From: Blastocatellia bacterium | GTDB taxonomy: Bacteria > Acidobacteriota > Blastocatellia > Pyrinomonadales > Pyrinomonadaceae | NCBI GenBank assembly: GCA_003175865.1 | Contig: PSRF01000283.1 | Coordinates: forward strand, 1-6,010 | Direction of reading: 5' to 3' | DNA length: 6,010 bases | In this document: piece by piece, positions 1 to 6,010 of the stretch | Layout: every line of letters begins with the position of its first letter | Numbering within the stretch: the stretch's first letter is position 1 | Made by a program: the position numbers and the translations under genes | Notes under the pieces: model-generated | What the model was told of the DNA's origin: nothing | Database searches by the model: none | The model's input: the letters and a program-made list of their open reading frames with translations, nothing else

Positions 1-290
1 TTAGCGTCCGCAATGCGAAGAGTGATGTCTTCACCTTTCGATCTGACGATCATGTCGCCAACCTGCGAAGGCATCAGTTGCCACAGTGTGGATCCAGATT
101 GGATCCCGATCGCGAGATCAGATTCGTTGAGCGTTACTGTGTTGACTCGACCTTTGATGGTCCAGCTGGCAGTGTTATGAGAGACGCTGACCGGCATCGC
201 TCCCCACTGATCACGCGAGAGTTGCTGTGCCTGAATTGATAGAGTGGGCGAGATGATGACGATTAATAATAGGTTGAAGATTGATTGCAT
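1..290 (-). CDS. Secreted protein of unknown function, N-terminal part (runs off left edge)
   Basis: An open frame starts at the ATG at 290-288 and stays open for 96 codons to the window edge, so only the N-terminus is seen. The first 21 residues form a convincing Sec signal peptide: a short polar start (MQSIFN), a hydrophobic run (LLLIVIISPTLSI) and a likely cleavage after IQA, before QQLSRDQWG. The mature part seen here looks beta-rich, with alternating polar and hydrophobic residues (for example VSVSHNTASWTIKG and LNESDLAIGIQSGSTLW) and no catalytic motif. That would fit the N-terminal beta-sandwich of a secreted carbohydrate-active enzyme, but this is inference from style and from the lyase gene upstream; I do not recognise the family. 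No clear Shine-Dalgarno precedes the ATG. The sequence just upstream is the 296-449 palindromic element, which ends 5 bp before the start. A longer frame on this strand (516-211) is a shadow of this gene. Confidence 0.72.
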   Translation of the reverse strand, partial: MQSIFNLLLIVIISPTLSIQAQQLSRDQWGAMPVSVSHNTASWTIKGRVNTVTLNESDLAIGIQSGSTLWQLMPSQVGDMIVRSKGEDITLRIADA

Positions 291-319
291 CGCTTAATGC
301 GGCTTTGCCGCAGTCCTTG

Positions 320-340
320 CGGTAAGCCTTTGGCTTACCG
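320..340. repeat. Perfect hairpin, 9-bp stem, TTT loop (copy A)
   Basis: CGGTAAGCC, loop TTT, GGCTTACCG. It is the sister of the hairpin at 405-425; the two stems differ only at the fourth pair, which is T-A here and A-T there, so pairing is kept. Its left arm overlaps a competing pairing, CCGCA (308-312) with TGCGG (318-322). Confidence 0.8.
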
Positions 341-404
341 TTATTCGAGAATAGAGTCCAGGCTGCGCCTGAGAGGCATAGCCTCAAATCGATTAGGGCC
401 TGCT

Positions 405-425
405 CGGAAAGCCACAGGCTTTCCG
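405..425. repeat. Perfect hairpin, 9-bp stem, ACA loop (copy B)
   Basis: CGGAAAGCC, loop ACA, GGCTTTCCG. It matches the hairpin at 320-340 in stem length, loop length and eight of nine base pairs, while the loop sequence is different. Confidence 0.8.
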
Positions 426-487
426 CAAAAGAAACGGCAAACCCGCATTGAGGCCAAGGTTGTTCGACTAAATTAACTAGACTATGA

Positions 488-1708
488 CTAAAGCAAGTTG
501 CCGCGATCCGAAACATCTAACGCGGGCAGTTTCTCCAACGCAATTTGCAACTGGGCATCTTTGTAATGCCCGGCTGCCCGGCGGATGAGTGGAAACAACT
601 GCTGCGGCGGCCACTCGCCGAGTTGTTGATAGGTCCACTTCTGACCAAGAGCGAACGGCACCAGAAAATCCAGCGCTCGTTCAACACTTCGTCCGTCAAC
701 AGTCTTGAAATTCCACAAGTCAACGTCGACGTTTTCACCAAGCCGGGCCAGCAACATCAAACCGTCGAGATTGCCAACGCTGTAACCCCATGCCCGGGTT
801 CGTGCCAGTTCGAGCGGTTGACGCCCATCGGGTTCAACCTGCAGCGCAATGCGTTTTGTTCGCGCTTCCAACAACACCTTTCGTGCTAGATCACGTTTGC
901 CAAGGAACTGGGCGAAAGAAACAACCTGCACATCGTAGTAAGTGCCATGATTGTTTTTCGCTGCTGATTCATCTCGGCCATTCTTACTTTCCAGCATCCA
1001 CTGCAAAAATTTCGCGAACCACTCCTCCATTCCCCGCTGGTCAGAATTGGTCCAGGCCTTCGAACCCACCAGCAGTCCGATTGAGTCAACAACACGCGTC
1101 AGGCCGCGAGTCTCGATTAGACCAATTCCACGACCAGCGGTGATTCCCGGTATCCCCTGCCCAAACTGCAGATTCGGATTCATCCGTGAGTCAGGAGTGA
1201 GAAAGAAGACACGTAGAAGTTCTGTCGCCTTCTCCGCGTAACGCTCGTCGCCTTTAAAGTAATAAGCGAGTGCGAGCGTCTCGACAGCATCTTCCATCTG
1301 ATCCTTGACGCGGTGGTTATTGATCTTTTCGATCTCCGGATTGCGTTCACCGTCACGTCGAATGTATGGGAGACCGTTCGGCTTGTTTGGATCGGGCCAG
1401 AAGTACGGTGCCTGACTCATGTAGTCGTGTTTGTCACCGCTCGGTGGTGTTACAGACTTTGTGGTTACTGAGAACGGCCCGGCATTTAACGCCTTGTTCG
1501 CGTCACGCTCGAGCTTCGCGACTGCGGGAGTAAGCTCTGGATCGTTTGCGAGGACACGTCGCTTGTTTGCTTCAAGAGTTCTTGCGTCGAGAAGAAATAT
1601 GCGAAGCTGCGTTGTTCGTCTCGCTGTCGTTAAAGGCGCAGTCGGTGACGCCAACAACAGTAGCAGGACCGGTAATCTCGTCGCGAAATATCCAGTAGCA
1701 ATGTTCAT
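488..1708 (-). CDS. Secreted alginate-lyase-family polysaccharide lyase
   Basis: This 406-residue protein looks like the alginate lyase superfamily (Pfam Alginate_lyase type), which cleaves uronic-acid polysaccharides by beta-elimination using an alpha/alpha toroid fold. A signal peptide is visible (R11, then [11 protein letters not shown], cleavage probably near residue 29), so it acts in the periplasm or outside the cell. Family-like features are PYFWPDP at 101-107 with downstream RNPEI, helical segments [21 protein letters not shown] at about 141-161 (typical toroid repeats), [11 protein letters not shown] at 251-261 resembling the catalytic Asn-His segment of PL5-type lyases, and [12 protein letters not shown] at 299-310 supplying candidate Arg and Tyr. 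The length fits the family. An in-frame TAG lies three codons upstream, so the ATG at 1708-1706 is the earliest ATG start available; no good Shine-Dalgarno is seen. It lies 136 bp downstream of the receptor gene. The substrate is not proven: alginate, glucuronan or another uronan are all possible. Confidence 0.85.
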   Translation of the reverse strand: MNIATGYFATRLPVLLLLLASPTAPLTTARRTTQLRIFLLDARTLEANKRRVLANDPELTPAVAKLERDANKALNAGPFSVTTKSVTPPSGDKHDYMSQAPYFWPDPNKPNGLPYIRRDGERNPEIEKINNHRVKDQMEDAVETLALAYYFKGDERYAEKATELLRVFFLTPDSRMNPNLQFGQGIPGITAGRGIGLIETRGLTRVVDSIGLLVGSKAWTNSDQRGMEEWFAKFLQWMLESKNGRDESAAKNNHGTYYDVQVVSFAQFLGKRDLARKVLLEARTKRIALQVEPDGRQPLELARTRAWGYSVGNLDGLMLLARLGENVDVDLWNFKTVDGRSVERALDFLVPFALGQKWTYQQLGEWPPQQLFPLIRRAAGHYKDAQLQIALEKLPALDVSDRGNLL

Positions 1709-1734
1709 TGATTTCTAAGGAAGGTTTACTTAGC

Positions 1735-1838
1735 AGAGAACCCGGAGCGGTGGCGACGGGTAGTTACCAGTCAAACTCGTTCCCAGATCTCTTGCACTTT
1801 GAATGGTAACTACCCGTCGCTACTGCTCCGGGTTCTCT
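1735..1838. repeat. Long inverted repeat, two 35-nt arms around a 34-nt spacer (REP-pair-like)
   Basis: The arm 1735-1769 (AGAGAACCCGGAG...GTTACCA) is the reverse complement of 1804-1838 at 33 of 35 positions. The two exceptions, 1749/1824 and 1752/1821, are G opposite T, giving G-U pairs in a plus-strand transcript and C-A mismatches in a minus-strand one. Each arm also contains its own small palindrome, ACCCG...CGGGT with a 12-nt interior, which is the usual build of paired REP sequences. It begins 6 bp after the receptor stop codon and ends 26 bp before the lyase start. No T-run follows on either strand, so a role as an intrinsic terminator is doubtful, although so strong a stem could protect the receptor mRNA 3' end. 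Confidence 0.85.
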
Positions 1839-1844
1839 ATCGAA

Positions 1845-4800
1845 CTAGAACACGAATCTCAAGCCGAATTGGATCTGGCGCGGATTGGTGCCGGCAGCGA
1901 GACCAGAAATACGACCAACGTTTGTCGCTATCGTGGTGGCATTCGTATTGACTGTCAGATTGGCATTCGCTGGAGTGTCCCAGTTTTGAATGTTGAATAC
2001 GTTAAAGAATTCAACCCTGAATTCCAGTTTCCAATCTTCGCGAATTGGAAACGTCTTGAACAACGACAGGTCGGTGTTGAAAACAGACTTGCCCCGAAAT
2101 ACGTTGCGGCCAAGACTTCCAAATGATCCCGACGGTATGCCAAACGCACACGGATTAAACCAGCTGGCAATCGTGTGTACTTGGTCCGCCGCCTTACCGC
2201 CCTGTGAAATGGTTTTCTGACAGAGCGGATCCGGATTAGCCGACACTGGACCAGCAGTAAACGGATCAGCGATCAAGTTTGGTCGCAGATAAGTGCCCGG
2301 CGCTGTTAGCGCACTTCCGCGAAGGTTCGCCAGATCACCCGTCACCTGTAGGTTGTAGGGAGCACCAGAACGAGCCTGCATGATGAAGTTAGTCTGCCAG
2401 TTCCCCAGGAACCACGATGCTGGACCACTATTGAACCAACGTTTTCCTTTACCAGTCGGCAGTTCGTACACAGTCGCCCAGGAAAGGAAATGCGGAATGT
2501 CGTACGATGAAACGCCTCGAGCAGTACTCGGGTCGTAATAATTTTGAATCGTTGATCCTCCACCCGGTCCGTTCTCAACATTGAAGTAACCGCTGCTTAC
2601 GTCAATGGACTTGCTCCATGTATATGAAACCAACGTACTCAGCCCTTTAGAGAACCTTCGCTGGAACTTCGTCTCAAGAGCGTTGTAGTTCGCGTAACCG
2701 GTGTTGGTCGTGTACGTCACACCTGCGCTGGCCCATGGCATCAAGCGAAGTGTATCGATGACAGAGTTGGGCGTTCCATTTGGCGAAGCCTGACGAGCTG
2801 CATTTGCAAAACCCGCGTACGGTAGTCTTCCATTCTTACTTCCAACGTAGGCCACTGAGATCATTGAGACTGGTGTTAGTTCTCGTTGCAACTCGACATG
2901 CCATTGCTGGGAATATGGATCCTTGTATAGAGGAGTATTCGGGAACCCACTAACGCTCCACGGATTGGTTGTCGGTAGAGGCGTGGCGAAACCTTGACCT
3001 TGCAATTGAATGATGTTGAAAGCAGTGCCATTGGTAAACGCGGCGCTGCCATTCGAAGTTCCTGAGTACGCTGTCGCATCTGGCCAAGTGGTCGCTTCAA
3101 GATCGTTCTGCGCATACTGGCTACGTGCCGGAAGTGGATCCCAATACAAACCATAGCCAGCACGTAAAACCATTTTAGAGTTGAGTGTCCAGGCAATACC
3201 GATGCGAGGTCCCCAATTGTCTTTGATCGGTGGTGGCGCAAAGAACTTCTTTCCAGCCAACACTACGTTTGCAAAATGTGGATCCGTTTGAAAAGCATCT
3301 GGAATGCAGGGCGCCGCTTTCGAAACGCTGCAGAGCGGGGGCATTTCGCTGGCGCCAATGATCCACTTCTGGTTTGCGAGATCGAGCGAGTTCCAGAGTC
3401 GACCATCGGTGGTCTTGGGCTGGTCCAGGTAGTCGTAACGAAGACCGAGTGTGACGGCGAGGTTTCGACGCGCTCTCCACTCGTCCTGAACGAACCAAGC
3501 CCATGAGCCATACTTGAATTGCACCGGGCCACCGTGAAGAATCGGCAGCTGGGCATTGAAGTTATTTGGAAATCCAAGTAACGCGGATGCCAAAGACAGT
3601 CCGCTTGTTCCAGAAGCTGCTGTTGGCAACCTGGTCTGTTCGTCGTTAAAGACGTAGGTTTGGAATGTATTCAACTGAACCCGCTTGGCCTGGAGATACC
3701 ACCCACCAAATTTAAGATTGTGATTTCCACGAAGCCATGTAAAGTTGGGCGTCACACTCCAATTTGGATTTTCGCGAAGTGCAGCGCCGCGAATTCCAAA
3801 GTTCCCGCTACCTCCGGCGGCCCAGTTCGATAGGGTAACCAAGAGACCACCGTACTTGTCGACGTCAAGAAAGCCTGCTTGTTTAAGTGGATCCAAACCA
3901 GCCTCGTGTTGATTTTGCTGGCTTGAATCTACTCCGGGTCGTCCGGCGTAGCCTGCCCTAAGATCGAAAAGGAGGTTTGGACTAAAGCTATGTGTCCACG
4001 CACCACCATAGTTTCGACCCTTACCACTTCCACCCGTCGAACCGCGGTCACCAATCGGATTGAAGACGGTAACGTTCTGTTGTGTATAGCGGAAGAAGAT
4101 GGTGTCGTTATCACTAAAGTGGTGATCGACTCTGATCTGAAAGCTATTAGAGTCGTTGGTGCTGGGGCGGATTTGAGCGAAATTGTTTGCAGCATCACCG
4201 GTGAGGTTTGGCGCCGGTGAATAGGTTTTGAAAAAGGACTGCATCGGCGCGTAGATCAAAGCCTGCGGGATCTTGAAACACGGGGCCCCGATCGTCTGGT
4301 CCTGCAGTTTCTGTGCATTCACTGGTAATGGATTGCCAGACGCATCACATCGAAATGGATCTCTGACAAAGTTCGCGCCTACTTGTCTTGTTGAATATGG
4401 GTTGTAGATCTGTCTGCGGAACGGAGTGTTCGTAAAGTCACCGTTAATCTCGGCAGCCGTTGGCACATAGGCAAGCGCAAGCGTCGGTTGGCTGTAACGC
4501 CAGCCGTCATAGCCCACTGAAAAGAAGGTTTTGTTCTTGAAGATTGGTCCGGTCAGTACTGCACCAAACTGATTTTGCCTGAACGGTAAAGGACTGTCGG
4601 GAACGCCCTGACCTGGTTTGCAACGCGCCGTGGTGCACACATCAAAAGAATTTCTGGCATCGAAAGCATCATTACGAACAAACTCAAATGCGGATCCGTG
4701 AAAAGATTTGCCCCCTGACTTCGACACCATGTTTACGACACCGCCAGCGGCGCCGCCGTACTCAGCTCTTGCATCGTGGCCGACAACTTTGAATTCCTGG

Positions 4801-5477
4801 ATCAGATCGATGTTGGGAATAACGATGTACGTCGGTCCACGTACGTTCGTGTTGATGATTCCATCGAAGAAGTAGAGTTTCGATCGGTTCTCCTGACCAT
4901 GGAACGAAGGATCGGAAAACCCAGAACCAGGTATACCAACATTGCCCTCAACTCCTCCAACGCTTCTGTTTTGTGAAGTCGATACCGGGGTCACACCTGG
5001 AGTTAGCGTGAGGAGCTGAGTGAAGTTTCTGCCATTCAACGGCAAGTCCTGCACGACCTTCTCGTTGATCACTGTGCCAAGATCCGAGGACGACTGCTGG
5101 ATCAATTCGGTACCGCCGTTGATTTCCACCGTCTCCGAAACCTGCCCAACAGTCATTGCAACGTTCTGCGTGACGGCTTCACTAACACCGACTGCAAACG
5201 GTGGAGTCTGTACGCCCTTGAATCCTTTTTGTTCGACCCGTAGCGTGTATGTGGCCGGATTGAGATTTACAAAGTTGTAATAACCGTTTTCATTAGTAGT
5301 CGTTTCGAATTCGATCTGGGTTGATTGATTCTGCAGTTTGACAATCGCTCCTGGAACTGCGGCGCCGTCGGGATCAGTAACTGTTCCGCTCAGCTTTCCG
5401 TTGGCCTGACCAAACACTACGACGGCTGATAAGGTGATCAGCAACAGGGCAGCGGCGAGATTTCTCAATATCAACAT
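1845..5477 (-). CDS. TonB-dependent outer-membrane receptor, Oar-like, with carboxypeptidase-regulatory-like domain
   Basis: This 1,210-residue protein would sit in the outer membrane and import a ligand, probably a saccharide, with energy from TonB-ExbBD. In order: a signal peptide (residues 1-24, MLILRNLAAALLLITLSAVVVFGQ), a carboxypeptidase-regulatory-like beta domain (about 27-110: LSGTVTDPDGAAVPGAIV, NENGYYNFVNLNPATYTLRVE), a plug (about 112-260, with LPLNGRNFTQLLTLTPGV and EYGGAAGGVVNMVSKSG), then a large barrel ending QFGLRFVF, with the terminal Phe typical of barrel insertion signals. Length and layout match acidobacterial Oar-like receptors. The frame is open further up to a TTG at 5552, but that would translate the terminator hairpin. 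An ATG at 5501 is possible; 5477 is preferred because GGAG lies 7 nt upstream and it gives the cleanest signal peptide. All eight cysteines fall in four close pairs (281/286, 377/400, 716/724, 1086/1110). The ligand is unknown. Confidence 0.93.
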   Translation of the reverse strand: MLILRNLAAALLLITLSAVVVFGQANGKLSGTVTDPDGAAVPGAIVKLQNQSTQIEFETTTNENGYYNFVNLNPATYTLRVEQKGFKGVQTPPFAVGVSEAVTQNVAMTVGQVSETVEINGGTELIQQSSSDLGTVINEKVVQDLPLNGRNFTQLLTLTPGVTPVSTSQNRSVGGVEGNVGIPGSGFSDPSFHGQENRSKLYFFDGIINTNVRGPTYIVIPNIDLIQEFKVVGHDARAEYGGAAGGVVNMVSKSGGKSFHGSAFEFVRNDAFDARNSFDVCTTARCKPGQGVPDSPLPFRQNQFGAVLTGPIFKNKTFFSVGYDGWRYSQPTLALAYVPTAAEINGDFTNTPFRRQIYNPYSTRQVGANFVRDPFRCDASGNPLPVNAQKLQDQTIGAPCFKIPQALIYAPMQSFFKTYSPAPNLTGDAANNFAQIRPSTNDSNSFQIRVDHHFSDNDTIFFRYTQQNVTVFNPIGDRGSTGGSGKGRNYGGAWTHSFSPNLLFDLRAGYAGRPGVDSSQQNQHEAGLDPLKQAGFLDVDKYGGLLVTLSNWAAGGSGNFGIRGAALRENPNWSVTPNFTWLRGNHNLKFGGWYLQAKRVQLNTFQTYVFNDEQTRLPTAASGTSGLSLASALLGFPNNFNAQLPILHGGPVQFKYGSWAWFVQDEWRARRNLAVTLGLRYDYLDQPKTTDGRLWNSLDLANQKWIIGASEMPPLCSVSKAAPCIPDAFQTDPHFANVVLAGKKFFAPPPIKDNWGPRIGIAWTLNSKMVLRAGYGLYWDPLPARSQYAQNDLEATTWPDATAYSGTSNGSAAFTNGTAFNIIQLQGQGFATPLPTTNPWSVSGFPNTPLYKDPYSQQWHVELQRELTPVSMISVAYVGSKNGRLPYAGFANAARQASPNGTPNSVIDTLRLMPWASAGVTYTTNTGYANYNALETKFQRRFSKGLSTLVSYTWSKSIDVSSGYFNVENGPGGGSTIQNYYDPSTARGVSSYDIPHFLSWATVYELPTGKGKRWFNSGPASWFLGNWQTNFIMQARSGAPYNLQVTGDLANLRGSALTAPGTYLRPNLIADPFTAGPVSANPDPLCQKTISQGGKAADQVHTIASWFNPCAFGIPSGSFGSLGRNVFRGKSVFNTDLSLFKTFPIREDWKLEFRVEFFNVFNIQNWDTPANANLTVNTNATTIATNVGRISGLAAGTNPRQIQFGLRFVF

Positions 5478-5484
5478 TTGCCAA

Positions 5485-5488
5485 CTCC
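5485..5488 (-). promoter_or_regulatory. Shine-Dalgarno GGAG for the receptor gene (decides its start)
   Basis: Read on the minus strand, GGAG is followed by the 7-nt spacer TTGGCAA and then the ATG at 5477-5475. The alternative ATG at 5501 has no comparable purine-rich site upstream; the T-rich tail of the terminator is there instead. Confidence 0.6.
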
Positions 5489-5506
5489 GAACAACTCTCA
5501 TCTGCC

Positions 5507-5547
5507 AAAGAAAAGAAAAGCAGGGGGACCCGCGAAGATCCCCCTGC
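5507..5547 (-). terminator. Intrinsic (Rho-independent) terminator between the two receptor genes
   Basis: On the minus strand, GCAGGGGGA and TCCCCCTGC (5547-5539 and 5528-5520) form a perfect, GC-rich 9-bp stem around a 10-nt loop. The stem is followed at once by TTTTCTTTTCTTT (5519-5507). It begins 5 bp after the stop codon of the upstream receptor, the classic position. Only 29 bp then remain before the next receptor's preferred ATG. Confidence 0.88.
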
Positions 5548-5552
5548 GGCAA

Positions 5553-6010
5553 TTAGAAGCTAAACCTGATTGACGCCTGCATTACTCGAGGCGTGCGTGC
5601 AGCAGTGACTGCACCGAAGCGAGTGTTTGTCTGCTGGAAGCTCGCAGTACAAACGTTACTCAGTGAGCATGCTGTTGTTCCACCGGGGTTACTGACAACC
5701 AACCCGAAGGTCATGGCTCCATCTATGTCACGGAAATTCGAGTGGTTGAAAAGGTTGTAGATCTCCCAACGTAGCTGGAACGATTTCTTCTCACCCATTT
5801 TGATGTTCTTGAAGAATGCGAGATCGTTGTTGAAGATACTCGGCATTCTCACGGCGTTGCGAGGCATGTTTCCGATCTGTCCCGCTGCCCATGGCTTAAT
5901 GAAGCACGCGGTGTTGAAGGCCTTCGGAGTTCCCGTTGGATCCGTTCCGAAATCGCCCTTCATTGGGTCACAGACTACGAAGGGACGAGCATTGTTTCCA
6001 CCGCCCGTGA
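5553..6010 (-). CDS. TonB-dependent outer-membrane receptor, Oar-like, C-terminal part (runs off right edge)
   Basis: The frame is open from the right edge (first full codon at 6008) to a TAA at 5555-5553, giving the last 151 residues of a larger protein; the internal ATG at 5963 is not a start. It aligns by eye with the end of the neighbouring receptor: NARPFVVCDP resembles its YLRPNLIADP, RNAVRMPSIFNNDLAFFKN resembles RNVFRGKSVFNTDLSLFKT, and LRWEIYNLFNHSNF resembles FRVEFFNVFNIQNW. It ends IRFSF, again with a terminal Phe as in outer-membrane barrels. Cysteines at fragment residues 13 and 35 match the spacing of 1086/1110 in the neighbour, and a second pair (114/120) flanks SLSNV. The two genes are therefore tandem relatives but clearly diverged, not a recent duplication. 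A strong terminator follows directly. The plug and N-terminal domains lie outside the window. Confidence 0.9.
   Translation of the reverse strand, partial: TGGGNNARPFVVCDPMKGDFGTDPTGTPKAFNTACFIKPWAAGQIGNMPRNAVRMPSIFNNDLAFFKNIKMGEKKSFQLRWEIYNLFNHSNFRDIDGAMTFGLVVSNPGGTTACSLSNVCTASFQQTNTRFGAVTAARTPRVMQASIRFSF

Larger units (their letters stand above)
296..449. repeat. Palindromic intergenic element with 15-bp terminal inverted repeats and nested hairpins
   Basis: The ends 296-310 and 435-449 are inverted repeats of each other with 14 of 15 positions matching (AATGCGGCTTTGCCG against the complement of CGGCAAACCCGCATT). Between and overlapping them lie five perfect short hairpins, each with a 3-nt loop: TGCGGC/GCCGCA (298-312), CGGTAAGCC/GGCTTACCG (320-340), CAGGC/GCCTG (359-371), GAGGC/GCCTC (373-385) and CGGAAAGCC/GGCTTTCCG (405-425). 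A weaker AT-rich stem TATT/AATA lies at 343-353, shifted by a base or so, and a palindrome AATCGATT at 387-394. No T-tract follows any stem on either strand, so these are not ordinary terminators. The layout suggests a small non-autonomous palindromic repeat (MITE- or REP-cluster-like) or a structured RNA. Which of these it is cannot be told from one copy. Confidence 0.7.

Noticed and set aside
296..449. Integron attC site or CRISPR fragment
   Set aside because: The nested hairpins recall attC, but no GTTRRRY/RYYYAAC core sites flank the element and no integrase is near. The hairpins are not equal-length direct repeats with unique spacers, so CRISPR is excluded.
285..476. 63-codon plus-strand open frame (MHRLMRLCRSPCGK...)
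   Set aside because: It lies almost wholly on the palindromic element and reads straight through its hairpins; it is Arg-rich with no protein-like features. Treated as a by-product of the repeat.
790..1143. Several 60-120-codon frames antisense to the lyase and receptor genes
   Set aside because: They are shadows of genes with clear signal peptides and family features; none has its own ribosome site, motif or plausible composition.
1709..1844. Promoter for the lyase gene in the receptor-lyase gap (TTGACT on the minus strand near 1774)
   Set aside because: The -35-like TTGACT is followed at the right distance only by GC-rich inverted-repeat sequence, with no -10-like hexamer.
1803..2126. 107-codon plus-strand open frame starting MVTTRRYCSGF
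   Set aside because: Its start is the right arm of the inverted repeat and the rest is antisense to the receptor C-terminus, whose homology is clear.
1845..5552. Longer receptor start at the TTG at 5552
   Set aside because: Its first residues would be encoded by the terminator stem-loop and T-tract, and it would put 25 residues ahead of a good signal peptide.
90..5943. Nine GGATCC hexamers in 6 kb, above chance expectation (about 1.5)
   Set aside because: All nine lie in coding frames, where the hexamer readily encodes Asp-Pro- or Gly-Ser-type residue pairs common in these proteins. No spacing pattern is seen.

Overview
The window most resembles a chromosomal stretch from an Acidobacteriota-type bacterium (perhaps Blastocatellia/Pyrinomonadales-like). 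The reasons are a full-length Oar-like TonB-dependent receptor of about 1,210 residues with an N-terminal carboxypeptidase-regulatory-like domain, a second related receptor beside it, a secreted polysaccharide-lyase-family enzyme, mid-range base composition and palindromic intergenic repeats. The taxonomic call is inference from gene type and style; there is no marker gene.

All real genes read on the minus strand, so the biological order runs from high to low coordinates. First comes the C-terminal 151 residues of one outer-membrane receptor (6010 to 5553, cut by the window edge). A textbook intrinsic terminator follows (5547-5507). Next is a complete second receptor (best start 5477, stop at 1845), then a 136-bp gap largely filled by a long near-perfect inverted repeat (1735-1838). 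A complete secreted alginate-lyase-family protein follows (1708 to 488). A 197-bp gap then holds a compact palindromic element with 15-bp terminal inverted repeats and several internal hairpins (296-449). Last is the first 96 codons of an unrecognised secreted protein (290 to the left edge).

As a unit, this looks like a surface glycan scavenging locus. The receptors would span the outer membrane and import ligand with energy from TonB, and the lyase-family enzyme would depolymerise a uronate-containing polysaccharide outside the cytoplasm. No SusD-type partner, sugar kinase or regulator lies inside the window, so the substrate and the operon limits are open. All three proteins whose N-terminus can be seen carry a signal peptide.

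The least explained parts are the two intergenic palindromic structures, especially the 296-449 element. It abuts a start codon and contains two copies of a 9-bp-stem hairpin that differ by a compensatory base-pair change.
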